Assembly (NCBI GenBank): GCA_022818135.1
Contig: JAFMSR010000034.1
Coordinates: forward strand, 124,001 to 188,000
Length of the DNA: 64,000 bases
Direction: 5' to 3'
Source of the DNA: Saxidomus purpurata
Taxonomy: Eukaryota > Mollusca > Bivalvia > Venerida > Veneridae
In this document: in pieces, positions 1 through 17,010 of the stretch
Layout of the letters: every line of letters begins with the position of its first letter
How positions within the stretch are numbered: position 1 is the first letter of the stretch
The notes under the pieces: generated by a model
Database searches by the model: none
What the model was told of the DNA's origin: nothing
The model's input: only the letters and a program-made list of their open reading frames with translations
Position numbers and translations under genes: made by a program

Positions 1-633
1 CATTAGAGAAAGAACATAAAAAATACAAATCTACGTTTGAAACGTCTGACATCATTACAATTCCTAGACGTCGGACATCGTACTCAATTGTTAAGAGTAC
101 AGTGCAAATACTATTGATTACAACAGTTGTCAAACTTTTTTGCGTACCTCGGACATCAATATAAGTTAGAATTTCGAAGATGTATTTTTTGTTTGTTTTA
201 CTGTCTGTAATTAAAGATAGTCTTTCAAATGTTTCGACAATTTGGCATGAAACCAAAGGAGAGTATCACAATTAACCAGCGTTCCAACAGAGCATGATTA
301 AAATCACAGGCATAGGTGAACCTCTTTCTGTATGGTCAGTTCACATCTGTAAACTATCTGACGAATCACGGCGTATAGTCGTACCTGCCACAGAGAACCT
401 ATGATTGAAACCGTGTTTTAGTGAAGATGCAGTTGTCTAAAGAGCAAAACTATACTTCTTTTACATATATTAGGTTTTGGTTTGACCAATAGATCAATAA
501 AAACATTAACTGGTTTCTATTTAAATGTGGTTTTGGACAAACAGGTTGTATTGTATGATGGTAAATGTGGAAATTTGATTGGTTTTTAATGAAAAAAAAA
601 CATTGAGATTAAACACTGAAATCAAACAATACA

Positions 634-886
634 TATACTGAGGGGAAAAAGAAACGCAGGGTAACAAAAAATGCAATATTATGTTACTTCTTGCGAATAG
701 ACATTCCATTATTTATATTGAATTGTAAATTCTTTCAATTATAGTACGGCTAACAGAAGCTCAGAGGGTTCATAAACTGATTTGCTCATGAAAGATAGAG
801 TCTTTATACTACTTTATATAACGTCATATATATTCCTTCAAACCACACGAAGGTTTGCCCTGCGTTTCTTTTTCCCTTCAGTATAC
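634..886. mobile_element. Short MITE with 28-bp terminal inverted repeats
   Basis: The ends are near-perfect inverted copies: TATACTGAGGGGAAAAAGAA on the left, and on the right a sequence whose reverse complement reads TATACTGAAGGGAAAAAGAA. Both continue with ACGCAGGG. The TATA at each tip is consistent with a TA target duplication, as in Tc1/mariner-like MITEs. The interior of about 190 bases has no coding potential. It lies upstream of the first visible GFUS exon, so probably in an intron. Confidence 0.7.
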
Positions 887-2328
887 CTTAATTTTGTACA
901 GTGTTGATAATTATATATTTGTTACATAAATTGACATGTGAATAAGCTAGTTCTATACTACATGTAAATAAGTACCAGTTATGAACTGCAATAAAATATC
1001 AATAACATACTGAGATCATACTAAATCAGATTTAGTAAATCTTCTATACTCTTAAATCTATATTAATTCATGTTTGTCGTTATTTCTCGCACTTCGTCCT
1101 GTTGTCGTGCTGACGTAAATCAGGGAGAAACAACAAAAAGTCGCCACGAGACTGTAGGACGTAACTAGTTGTTGTGTTGTCGCCCTTTCTTCGTCCTTGT
1201 TTCACCCTTGCAATGTCGTGTTGTCGATGTTTCATACTGTTGTTGTTTCGTATTGTCGAGTTGGCGCCCCGTAAGGACGACACCACGACATGGTACAAAT
1301 CAGCCACCAAAGTCATAAAAAAGTATTGGGGCTGGAGTAAACCAACTTCTCAAAAAAAAAGCACTTTTTCTTTGCTTCAGATCATATATTGTTTTTCATA
1401 TAGACGTTCATTGCACTAGAATGTGTAGTCAAAAAGTGACTTTGTATCAGACCAAATTATCAGGTGTTGACCAATTAAAAAAGAAAATGACCCGAATTTC
1501 TCTGTGATCAATCATCCAATCTCTTTTATCTTGTATTAGTAATTCAGAATCATTTTCATTTAAATAAAATTGTTCATAATTTTCTAATTTATCATGTTTT
1601 TTCTTCATTTCTAAAACACAATAGCTGCATTTGCATATATTTAAGTAATAGACGTGCAAAGTTACACACATTATTAACATCTTCCGTAACAGCCGCTCTG
1701 GTGCAGTTATAGGGCTATCGCCTCATGGGTGGGGGTGAGGGGGTTCCTGGCGCCATGGTGGTAGTGTATTTAGGGTACTCATATAATATTGCTTTGTTCT
1801 CTCCATATCTGGTGAGAATCGAGAGCGATATATCTTAGTTGTAAGAACTTGACAAACAAATTAATAGAAGTAAATTCTTCTAAAACAAATGTGTTTAATC
1901 TCTGTAAAAATCTTTCTAAACTTTGTGTCTATTTATGGACGAAACGGCTTATTATGAACTGCTTTTGTGCCTGTAAATAGTATAACATATACAGATGTAA
2001 TCGCTCTACGGCAGTGAGGGCCTATTTTTTTATCAACCGCTGTGGAAACAATTAAGTTTAATTTTCAGAGCAGGTGTTTGTTATTTTTTATCCATTGTCC
2101 CTAGAATGTGTCTAAATACAGTCGAATACCATCATACAAGTACAATTCCCACCCGTCAGAAAAAAGCAGTTGTCTAACGCGAATTACATTAGAATAATAA
2201 GATTGATAAAGATTTTCTCAACATCTCGGCCACACTCAAGCACACATATTACTTTTTACTTTTAATTGCCCTGAAAGCTTTCGTATATCTTTAAGATACA
2301 CAGGCTTGACACAAGTAATTCAACATTG
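887..2328. other. Probable GFUS intron, no gene seen
   Basis: No exon was found here. The part around 1080-1310 is rich in GTTGTCGT-type words on both strands and looks like an old dispersed repeat. A GC-richer patch at about 1685-1765 could be a degenerate SINE, but I see no clear box A/box B pair. The rest is AT-rich single-copy-like sequence. Confidence 0.4.
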
Positions 2329-2368
2329 CCCCCCCCCCCCCCCCTTCTCTCTCTCTCTCTCTCTCTCT
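2329..2368. repeat. Poly-C run followed by (CT)n microsatellite
   Basis: About sixteen consecutive C residues are followed by a CT dinucleotide tract. This is simple sequence with no other feature nearby. Confidence 0.95.
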
Positions 2369-2609
2369 TAATGAATTCTTATTTTAGCATTTTTAGTGAA
2401 CTTTCGCCTAGTTTGTCGTTACCTGCCGGCTTTGACATCATCAGTGACGTCATTTATATCGCATTCGATAAACAAATCTACGAGTAATTGTTACATAAAA
2501 TAGACTATCTATTCCTCCAAATATGTCATGCACCCAAGCATTTTCATACATTCGTAAATTTTAAACAAAATTTGCATTGTAAGTTATGCAAAGAATGTTG
2601 AAGTATATA

Positions 2610-3175
2610 CATGACTTGTTATGCCCCCGAAGGAACTTCGGGTTGATTACAGAAATCGACTCATCTCTCCCCATTGTTTTGAACGGAGCATAACTCCAAC
2701 AGTATTAAAGGAAATTACTTGAAACTTCATACAATATCAGCGTACAAAGAGAGAAAGTGCCGAGTATAAGGTCCATATCCCTACCTAGCCTAATGTTGAA
2801 AGTATCCTTATATTTTCTTGTCCGGTGCTTAGCTCTAAAAGTGCTGAATGATATTCTTTCAAATTGCATATAATGAGACAGGACATACCGGGAAGTGCAG
2901 TGTCCAAGAACCATAATTCTATATTGCCTCATCCTGTAATTATCTTCCTTTATTTTTAATTTTTTCTAAAGTATGAAAGGGAAATACTTGAAAATTCACA
3001 CAGAGAAATGAACGTGTAGAATACAAGAATCATAACTCTATCTTACCTAATTTTTAACTAGCTGCATTTGTTACATTTCTTGTCCTGAGCATAACTCTTA
3101 CAATACTGAAGGGAATTTGTTCAAATTGCAGTGAGGGGTGACAATAAAAGGAAATTCCCAAAAACTTTAACCCTT
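2610..3175. repeat. Diverged tandem repeat related to the 146-bp array
   Basis: Three imperfect units share the words GAGCATAACTC, TTGAAACTTCATACA and GTGTACAAGAACCATAACTC. These also occur, in either orientation, in the arrays at 13.2-14.4 kb and 32.6-33.3 kb. The block is preceded by a hairpin-like CCCCCGAAGGAACTTCGGG. It is likely a remnant of a tandem-core (Helentron-like) repeat element in a GFUS intron. Confidence 0.6.
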
Positions 3176-3256
3176 TATTGCCCTATTTGGAATCTTCTCC
3201 CTTGAGTTTCTGTAAACTTCCTGTCAGATCACCTTGCCTTAATATGCAATGGTTTT

Positions 3257-3310
3257 ATGTATGTATGTATGTATGTATGTATGTATGTATGTATGTATGT
3301 ATGTATGTAT
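3257..3310. repeat. (ATGT)n microsatellite
   Basis: About thirteen near-perfect copies of ATGT lie in the intron upstream of the GFUS exon at 3530. Confidence 0.97.
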
Positions 3311-3529
3311 TATCATTGGTACCGAAACTGCGACCCCTTGATTACATGTCAAGCGCATTCACCGCTAGACCACTGACCCGTTCCTGTTATGATTTTATAT
3401 AACAAACTTTGAATATGGTAAATGATGGAATTGCAATGCACAAGAACCATGTTTAGTCGTCACCGTTTGGTGGCATTCTTCACGTTATACGTGTGACAGC
3501 TCTTATTATGTATTATTGTAATATTTTAG

Positions 3530-8769
<5,240 letters not shown>

Positions 8770-9148
8770 ACAGTGTTCGATAATATTTAACCGTGTAGAA
8801 TGTGACACAGAATTTGCATTTCATTTGTGTGTATGTATAACAAGAGCTATCTATTAAAAAGATAGTCGTGCAATTTTGAGTATATGCTAGACTTCCTTTT
8901 ATTTCCCTTTGACCTTAACCTTTGACTTATAGTGACCCAAAATAATTATATACTGATGCTTTCTGGCAATTTTTTTTAAGATCCAGTAAGGTGTTCAGGA
9001 GTATAGACAAAATTCGACAATTATTTCATAAGGCGTGACATACGAAGGCCCATATGCAGTGGTCAAGGTTACTGTTATTCTGCGACTTTATTGAGGTATT
9101 CTCTCCAAATCGTGGTCATTTTCATCAATCTTAGCCAAGAAAAAGTTG

Positions 9149-9221
9149 CTCTCCGTCGGGGAATTGAACCCCGTTCTCCCGCCTGACAGGCGGGTATACT
9201 TACACCTGCACTAACAAAGAG
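9149..9221 (-). tRNA. tRNA-Asp(GUC)
   Basis: Read on the minus strand, the cloverleaf is complete. The acceptor stem CTCTTTG pairs with CGGAGAG, with G-T wobbles. The anticodon stem CCCGC/GCGGG encloses the loop CTGTCAG with anticodon GTC. The T arm is CGGGG-TTCAATT-CCCCG. A TTTTT polymerase III terminator follows, seen as AAAAA at 9140-9144 on the plus strand. The base after the acceptor stem is C rather than the usual G, so an inactive copy cannot be excluded. It is 380 bases behind GFUS on the opposite strand. Confidence 0.8.
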
Positions 9222-9439
9222 TGTTGAGAACTGACGCCAAAGTATCAACTATGCGGAAATGCATCATCGAGGAAAACAAAATCAAACTTTGTATTTATTG
9301 TCTCATCAAATATGTAACTTGAAATATTAACCATTATTCATTGGTCGAGAAAGGATAATTACTCTATACTCATAATTAACACTAGTTTGGAGGTAACAAC
9401 ATATTATGTTGATAGATATGAGCTTTAAACGTTTTTGAC

Positions 9440-9610
9440 ATTTTTCATTCGGTATTATCCGATTAAAAAGTCCCTTATATAGTATTTTTTTCAATGCAAA
9501 ACATGTTTTACATTTGACTCGTCATTTCTTTTGCGATTGAAAACTTACGAACTTCCGCGGAAAAGCGATTTTACTACGGCTGCGCCGAAAAAAACAAAAA
9601 CATTAAAATA
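9440..9610. repeat. Dispersed repeat with TACGGCTGCGCCG hairpin, copy 2
   Basis: This is a direct copy of the family seen at 5530-5700, with conserved ACTTCCGCGGAAAAGCGA and TACGGCTGCGCCGAAAA segments. It shows that the family is interspersed in this genome. Confidence 0.55.
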
Positions 9611-10804
9611 ATGTTTTTGTTGGTCTGACTAACTAATACAGGCATAAATAGTTAAAACACCTGTAAAACATAACGAAAATGTTTAAAAAGATCTGAACTC
9701 ACGTATTTACGTTACGAGAGTTGTCTGCGATATCATGGGACGCCCTACGTATAAGGCGTCTACACTCCTACCAATAATTGAATGCTTCAACATTCCAATT
9801 GCTTGTACTTGCAAAATGTCATGTAGAAGTTTTATCAAAAAAACAAAAATGATATCAAACAGGGAATGCATGGTTGAAATAAATTCAGTTTACTTTTGTA
9901 GGTTTCCTATGTACACGAAATAAGGCTTTCATATTAGTTCAGATAAATATGTTTCTTCAATAACTTGAGCACAATAATTTTACTGATCTACTTAAGTACA
10001 GACTGTGTTAACTTATGTGCTTTTCTATTCTAAATCTATATACAATAATATCGAAAGTTTATTGTGGAATTACTGTATCTGATATATTACTGTTTTCAAA
10101 TCAAACACATCTAATTTCAGCTGTTGGTGGACAATATGTACCAAGATCTTTTTTTAATAAACTCGAAACCAGTATAGCTAAAACATATACATGAATTCGC
10201 CATCGTCTAGTTTTCGCCATACCATAGCTTCCTGAAATACTTACCCTCCGAGCGCACTATGACGTCATAGCTTCTTGTATTAATAAACAGTACTACGTAA
10301 TTTAACTGGTATCTAAAATTAAAAATTCTCCCTAGAAATACAGCGTAGCTCAACCATGTGTTCTGTAGTTTTGCTGATCTGATTTATACATTTGTCCCTG
10401 CCTCAAAAAAGTCCACATAACCAAACTTGTAAATATGTTTAAAGTTAAAGTTATTTATTTGTACAGTTTTAACATAGTTAAAAAGAAACGTTTGGAACAC
10501 TTGGATTGAATCTACTGTAGTTTGTGTACCGCGTGACGAATTTAAGGACGCAATTTCAACATGAAAGCTTCCATTGTTTGTTTCCGTTCAAAGTGAACAT
10601 ATGTAAGCATCAGCATTTTTGTCAAACTTCTGTTGGTTCTATAGTTTAGAAAATGGTAGTTTGATAGAATAAATGCATATATTATTGCATCATCCTTATA
10701 TTACTACAGCTGTACGGATTTCGTGCGTTATTGTGGCGAAAACTGGTCGGACCACGCTATACATATTTAAAATGCATGTACATACTATTTTTATGTTACA
10801 CAGT
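9611..10804. other. Intergenic, no gene recognised
   Basis: Only short frames without recognisable domains occur. At 9838-9870 there is a partial copy of the short AAAAAT-ATATCAAACAGGGAATGC module found at 28.86, 32.29 and 47.07 kb. Nothing else stands out. Confidence 0.5.
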
Positions 10805-10937
10805 CAACACACTGCGAGAAATAGGGTAATATACGGGAGTGTACGGGACTCCGTATATAAGCAATATACGGGAAAATATACGGAAAACTTTGAATACGGA
10901 GGTGTACGGGATCGTATATTGTGCAAGCGCGTATATA
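10805..10937. repeat. TATACGG-type repeat, left flank of E1
   Basis: Short words such as AATATACGGGAGTGTACGGG and ATACGGAAAA recur many times here. The segment from ACACTGCGAGAAATAGGG onward matches 55,168-55,240 closely. The related tract on the other side of E1 (47,591-48,210) suggests that E1 inserted into a copy of this repeat. Confidence 0.65.
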
Positions 10938-11130
10938 CAGTACCGCCAGCGTTTCTTCGGGAAAATAACCGTTTTTCGTTCGTTTACCATGCGGTAATCG
11001 TTTAACCGTGTAACCGTTAAACGAGAATTCCCTTCTGCGCATGCGTACCGTGAAACGTGAATTTACATTTGCGCATGCGCCGCGTGAAACGAGAAAACGA
11101 AATTACGCATGCGCATATATATTTTCCTAG
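10938..11130 (+). repeat. E1 left terminus and subterminal motif cluster
   Basis: The first 17 bases are the terminal inverted repeat. They are followed by repeated words in both orientations: CGGTAATCG, AACCGTGTAACCG, GTTAAACG, CCGTGAAACG and GCGTGAAACGAGAA. Similar words with different order fill the other terminus (21,630-21,790). Such arrays are typical transposase-binding regions; that role is inferred. Compared with the E2 copy, about 10 bases next to the terminal repeat are deleted. Confidence 0.65.
11033..11114. promoter_or_regulatory. Three NRF1-like GCGCATGCG palindromes
   Basis: TGCGCATGCGT, TGCGCATGCGC and ACGCATGCGCA occur within about 80 bases and match the palindromic core of nuclear respiratory factor 1 sites. 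The same three sites survive in the mirrored copy at 35,308-35,392. Sitting just inside the terminal repeat, they could be part of the element's promoter. Function is inferred from the motif only. Confidence 0.4.
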
Positions 11131-12562
11131 CCATTTTAGTGCATATTCAGTAAAGCTTTCACCATTACGGGTCGTACCGACTATAGCCTCTTTAGAGGAT
11201 GGTGGACCCAATAAGCACGATTACAAACGAAAAAGCTTTCACCATTCGTTTACATCATTCTCAAGGCTTTACCGTCCAATATATTCGGTCGAAATAGTGA
11301 CCATCGTTTCGGAAATGTTCTAACTAAGAAAATGACTGGTCTCACTTGCACATTTGATTAAATAAAAAAATGTTTAAATTTACAAATTTCGGAAATGTTT
11401 AATTTTTAAGTCAGTTTACACTTCATATCTCCATTTTTGGTGTTATACACTTGAAGTATCATCAAAATCTCAAATAAATTAAAATGTTACAATTAAATAA
11501 ATACTATCATGACCAGTTACGCTAGGCCTAATAAAAGGGGTTGAGGAGCTGCACTGGTGATGGGCGGAAATTATTCATTGTGATTATGATGTAATAAAGA
11601 ATGATAAAAAGTAAAGTATAAACAATAATATTGTGTCACACTCAGCCAGTAATCACTTTATTGCCACACGCCTTAGTCACTTAGCTTTAGCTGGAACTCA
11701 TTGCAAATATTCCCCATAACAAAGGATCCAGTATATAGCATTCCTGATTTAACTTATAATCTACAAACATTTGAATGCCAAATAAATTTGAAATTAAGTG
11801 AATGACCAGAATCATGCAAAGTATTTCTGCAATAAACCAGTACCTCTCATGGCTATCAATGGGCCTACTATCAGAAACAAAAAAAAGTAAGGTATAGCAA
11901 GTTGCTTATAGTTCTAAATTCTTCTTCACTTTAATTAAGAAATAATAAATGTCTCCCTGTATTTTATCGTTGAATAAAAAATAGTCAGGAGTTTGGTTGT
12001 GTAGTATTTTTCGCATCCAAAGGACTTCCCTTGAAAACTATCCCAACCTTTATTTAACGCGTAGTATTACTTCATTGTATCCATAAAACGCGAAATACGA
12101 TTGGACGCACTTGTTTACACGTCACGTTGTTACGTCATTTACCGCACGTTGTCCTTGGAAAAACATGCTGAATTTTTATCGTTAATTAAAATATGGCTTT
12201 TCCCTATATGTTTATATAGGAAAAGCAGCCGCTTGTGTTAGAATGTAATTTTGGAAATAAATAAAATCTGATAAAGTTAAACTTCATTTAGATTGTTTTA
12301 TAGTCACCGGTCAACCCTAGGATTTTCCCCGGGCAGAGTCTGTACATTACTATATGAACCCTGTCCTGGGTGTACATTAACTGCGAAGACTCCCCTCATA
12401 TTCAGGTTTAAAAGACAGATGCAAATGACAGGGAATCTAGGTACTAGATCCTAGCTCTTTAACAAATAGACCCCTTGGTTTTTTGTATTGTACCGATACA
12501 CGCGAGACTTTGTGTTTCAAACCAGTTCATCTCTATAGAGTATAAAACACTGAAACTTCTCG

Positions 12563-12632
12563 TGCCCTGGACAGTATTCAAACCAGGGACCTCCAGATTG
12601 GTATTCCAGAGCGTAAACCACTGCACCACCAA
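12563..12632 (-). repeat. tRNA-like sequence in E1
   Basis: On the minus strand a box-A-like TGGTGCAGTGGTTTACGC is followed by a box-B-like GGTTTGAATAC at tRNA spacing. The acceptor pairing is poor, so this looks like a tRNA-derived (SINE-like) fragment rather than a working tRNA. Its mirror copy is at 33,902-33,971. Confidence 0.5.
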
Positions 12633-13169
12633 AATATTTCAGTAAAAGAATCAGTACAGTATTGCATTTGTCATAAGCTTATAATTATTATCAACACGTT
12701 AACCTACTCTTCTCTTGTAACAAAATCAGTTAATTTCAAGGTATGATGGTATTAACGTTTTCCAGGTGTATGTATCACTTACCCTGGTAATTGTACTGAT
12801 CATTAACATCACACTGTAAAACCAAGCTTCATATTCATGTTCAATGTAAAATCACACTTCTTTTAACTGATCTTTATATTTGGATCCATAATTCAATCAT
12901 AATTCACCAGATTGATCTCCGGCTCCATCACTGACATAAATACTATTAGTATTCTTGCGGATGAAGTCGTTAACCCGGGAGTGCTGCATGTTCTGTTGTA
13001 AAAGAACCAGTAATGTCTGTAGCGCCAGGACTCTCATTTTATCTGGACCAACCCCATAAAAACTAGACCTATCACTAAATGTGATTAATACCCCTGAAAG
13101 AAGACTGCTTTATAAACTGAGGAGTAACATAACACCTTGCAAAAAAAAACTAAAATAGAGATATTGTTC

Positions 13170-14381
13170 TTGGCAATAATTCTGTAATTTGTCAGGATAG
13201 AGTTATGGTTCTTGTACACTGCATTTCCTCTCATTGTGCTGGACCACTTTATGAAGTTGTATTGAATTCCAACCAGTAGTTTTCAAGTTATGCTCCAAAC
13301 AAGGAAAATTGACAAAGGGCAATGACTCTAAAACAGATAGAGTAATGGTTCTTGTGCACTGCACCTCCTCTCAATGTACTTGACCATTGTATGAAGTTGT
13401 ATTGAATTAAAACCAGTAGTTTTCAAGTTATGCTCCGGACAAGGAAAAGTAACAAAGGGCAATACCTCTGTAATTACTCAAGATTAGAGTTATGGTTCTT
13501 GTACACTGCACTTCCTCTCATTGTGCTTGACCATTGTATGAAGTTGTATTGAATTCCAACCCATAGTTTTCAAGTTATGCTCCGGAAAACGAAAAGTAAC
13601 AAAGGGCAATATCTCTGTAATTAGTCAAGATAGAGTTATGGTTCCTGTGCACTGAACTTCCTCTCATTGTGCTTGACCATTGTGTGAAGTTGTATTGAAT
13701 TCAAACTAGTAGTTTTCAAGTAATACTATGGACAAGGAAAAGTAACAAAGGGCAATACCTCTGTTATTAGTTGAGAAAGAGTTATGGTTCTTGTACACTG
13801 CACTTCCTCTCAATGTGCTTGACCATTGTGTGAAGTTGTATTGAATTCCAACTAGCTGTTTTCAAGTTCTGCTCCAAACAAGGAAAATTGACAAAGGGCA
13901 ATGACTCTAAAATGAGTACAGATAGAGTAATGGTTCTTGTGCACTGCACTTCCTCTCAATGTACTTGACCATTGTATGAAGTTGTATTGAATTCAAACCA
14001 GTAGTTTTCAAGTTATGCTCCGGACAAGGAAAAGTAACAAAGGGCAATACCTCTGTAATTACTCAAGATTAGAGTTATGGTTCTTGTACACTGCACTTCC
14101 TCTCATTGTGCTTGACCATTGTATGAAGTTTTTTTGAATTCCAACCCATAGTTTTCAAGTTATGCTCCGGACAACGAAAAGTAAAAAAGGGCAATATCTC
14201 TGTAATTAGTCAAGATAGAGTTATGGTTCCTGTGCACTGAACTTTCTCTCATTGTGCTTGACCATTGTGTGAAGTTGTATTGAATTCAAACAAGAAGTTT
14301 TCAAGTTATACTATGGACAAGGAAAAGTAACAAAGTGCAATTCCTCTGTTATTAGTTAAGAAAGAGCTATGGTTCTTGTAC
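13170..14381. repeat. 146-bp tandem repeat array, nine units, higher-order 584 bp
   Basis: Copies of TGGTTCTTGTACACTGCACT begin near 13,207, 13,345, 13,492, 13,637, 13,783, 13,929, 14,076, 14,221 and 14,367. Each unit also holds TTGACCATTGTATGAAGTTG, GTAGTTTTCAAGTTATGCTC and AACAAAGGGCAAT. Units 2-5 resemble units 6-9 more than their neighbours (for example GAGTAATGGTTCTTGTGCAC at 13,340 and 13,924), so there is a higher-order period of about 584 bases. The array is broken at 14,390 by the foldback element and resumes at 18,923. Confidence 0.85.
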
Positions 14382-14389
14382 ACTGCACT
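14382..14389. repeat. 8-bp target duplication of foldback element (left)
   Basis: ACTGCACT lies directly before the element and again directly after it at 18,923-18,930. The sequence is part of the 146-bp repeat unit, so the empty target can be read in neighbouring units. Confidence 0.75.
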
Positions 14390-15009
14390 ATGGAACAGTT
14401 TTGATGCAAAAATTACATTGAGCCTTCTGACATCCCATCTTGCATTGTTACGTGTGTATTTGTCCATCTGATATTACATGTTTCTTTTTGATATGTTCTA
14501 TGCTTAAAACTGGAGAAATGATTACACCTTTCTGAGAGATGAATTGTTGTATTCTACATTATTTCATATATCAGTGTTCTGTATTTGCTATTAAACTGAA
14601 CTTATATTGAAAGATGATTGAGTAAACGGTCGAAATTAAGTTGAACAACCTGACTGCATTGTTTGGCTGTCATTGATACCCTCATCATAACATTCTATAA
14701 ATGATACTGGATCGAAATGCAATAACTGCGTTTGTCATACTTGAAATGTTTGATTTTAACGTCTTTTAACATATCAGCCAACTGCTAATATAGACCAATA
14801 TAGCTACGTTTTACTGAAATAGACATAATATATCTAAGCTAAACAACGCATGCCAGTTGGACGAACAATGCATGTCATAACGCACTGTTGAAACGTGCAC
14901 TCGCATTATTACACCAGATGGCGCGCTTGCATAATCATCGACAATTTTCGGCACCTACGTAATAATCCGTACTCTTAGGAGAATTATGTCTTTGGGAGAT
15001 ATATTGTTT

Positions 15010-15055
15010 TTGCCATGTCTGTCTGTCTGTCAGTCCGTCTGTCTGTCTGTTCGGC
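15010..15055. repeat. (TCTG)n tract
   Basis: Repeats of GTCTGTCTGTCAGTCCG lie inside the left arm of the foldback element. The right arm has the complementary GGACGGACGGACAGACAGAC tract near 18,265-18,290. Confidence 0.85.
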
Positions 15056-15317
15056 ACAATAGTGTCCGCTCCATATCTCCTAAACTCCTCGAAGGATTTT
15101 CATGAAACTAGGGTCAGATGTTGACCTCAACTAGACGATGTGCAGAACCCATGAACCCTGCTCAAGGTAACAGCTCATGGTCAAAGGTTTGAGCCTTGTA
15201 TTTCGTGTCTACTCTGTATCTCCTAAACCCCTCAAAGGCTTTCTATTAAGCAGGGTTTCCGAAGGAAACACCCTGGTTATTAGATTGAGGTATGTCGGCG
15301 GGCGGGCGTAAACAATT

Positions 15318-17010
15318 TCTTCTGTGCGCAACTCCTCCTACATGTCTCAATGGATTTCAACCAAACTTTCACAGAAGTATTGTCATGAAATGCCCTGGCG
15401 CATATTGTCGGGGTTTTGTGATTTGGTCATTTTTGACAGAATTATGGCCCTTTGTTTTTTTCACATATGTAATTCTTCTGTGCGCAACTCCTTCTACACT
15501 TCTCAAGGGATTTCAACCAAACTTTCACAGAATTATTGTCACCAAGTGCCCTGGCGCATATTGTCGGGGTTTTGTGATTTGATCATTTTTGACAGAATGA
15601 TGGGCCTTTGTTTTTTTCCACATAATGTAATATACAGTCGACTCTCGTTATCTCGACTTTTTTGGGACCAAAGAAAATAAGTCGAGATAACGAAAAATCG
15701 AGATAACCGAAGTTGAATAAAATATGCTAGATAGGGGATGATAGGGGGATAAGGAAGATTATTGTTGATAGAAAGACGTTTGCTTCTTTCTACCATCTTA
15801 TGATCTGTGTAATACACAGGTTGTGAAACGAAACTAGCTCGTAGATTTAAATCAACAAAATGTTCAATTCATATGATTCATGTTGCCTTGCACCCGGTGC
15901 CGAAAGATTGGATTCCCCCTGGGTCCTTCTCAAAAATGTTATCTGTCTAGTATACGTATTGAAGACATGATTTATAATTGACAGCATCTTCATTTCTTGC
16001 TACATGTATTTATAAATGCAAATAAATTTTCTCAGTTTTGACACAATTAAATACAAATTACCCATTCCGCATATTACACAGCTTACATCGCAAACAAACA
16101 ATTAATTAATTTTGAATCACTGAGTTAATAGCCACGCGTGGTGTTTTTCGCACCTCTGACAGCAGACGACAATTGAGCGAATACAATCGCGTGCAGCTTT
16201 TCGCACCTTGTTTGGCAGGTGATAAATGTCAAATCGAGATATCGGATGTCAAAATAGAGGAAATTTCATAGTTGAGGATCACAAATTTAGTCGAGATAAC
16301 GAAAAAATCGAGATAAACAAATCGAGATATCCGTAGTTGATTTATATAGAACAAGAAGGGAAAAAATCGGGACCGAGAAAATCCAGTCGAGATATCGAAA
16401 AATCGAGATAACCGAAGTCGAGATAACGAGAGTCGACTGTATATATAGAGAAATACTCTCCTGTGTGCAACTCCTACATTTCTCAAGGGATTTCAACCAA
16501 ACTTTCACAGAACTATAGAATTTTGAACATATAATGTTCTGCCCCTGGTCGTCCGTCCGTCTGTCCGTTAGCAATTTTGTGCCTCCTTATTTAAGTATAT
16601 ATAAAAGGGAGAATACTCTGTTATTATAAAAGGGAGAATACTCTGTTATTACTGTCTATTTTTAGAATAGATTACCAGTCCTGTATACTTTGGAGTATTC
16701 TGTTACAGTAAGATGACAAAATTTCTCATGAGACCAGCGGTTCAAACCCCACACAGAGCAAGTTTTTTTTTTTTTTTTTCTTTCTTTTTTTTATAATTTT
16801 TGCCTGAATTATGGCCCTTTGCTTTTTTTCCACATATGTTATATATAGAAAAATACTGGCACGTGCCCACTTCCTCCTACATTTCTCAAGATATTTAAAC
16901 CAAACTCTCACAGAACTGTTGTCATCAAGTGCCCTCGTGCATATTGTCTGGGTTTTGTGTTTGGATCAATTTTGCCTGAATTATGGCCCTTTGCTTTTTT
17001 ACACATGTAA
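15318..17010. repeat. About 155-bp repeat units (TGCGCAACTCCT / TTATGGCCCTTTG)
   Basis: Units starting near 15,318, 15,476, 16,454 and 16,857 share GTGCGCAACTCCTCCTACAT, TTTCAACCAAACTTTCACAG, TGCCCTGGCGCATATTGTC and TTATGGCCCTTTG. They form the insert within the foldback element. The Tigger-like element interrupts them between 15,635 and 16,439. Confidence 0.7.
15635..16439. mobile_element. Tigger/pogo-like non-autonomous element, 805 bp
   Basis: The termini are CAGTCGACTCTCGTTATCTC and its complement, flanked by TA (15,633-34 and 16,440-41). Next to both ends are many copies of TCGAGATAACGAAAAATCGAG-like words, a subterminal array. The interior has no open frame for a DDE transposase. The CAGT start with TA duplication fits the pogo/Tigger branch of Tc1/mariner. 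Confidence 0.8.

Noticed and set aside
10673..11323. Several overlapping frames around the E1 left end (up to 110 codons)
   Set aside because: The CpG-rich terminus has few stops by composition; frames overlap on both strands and cross the transposon boundary.
13170..14381. CRISPR-like array
   Set aside because: Units are contiguous tandem repeats without spacers in a eukaryotic genome.
15292..15680. Two overlapping frames of 96 and 118 codons with internal repeats
   Set aside because: They are translations of the 155-bp tandem units in the foldback insert; the frame is not kept in other units.
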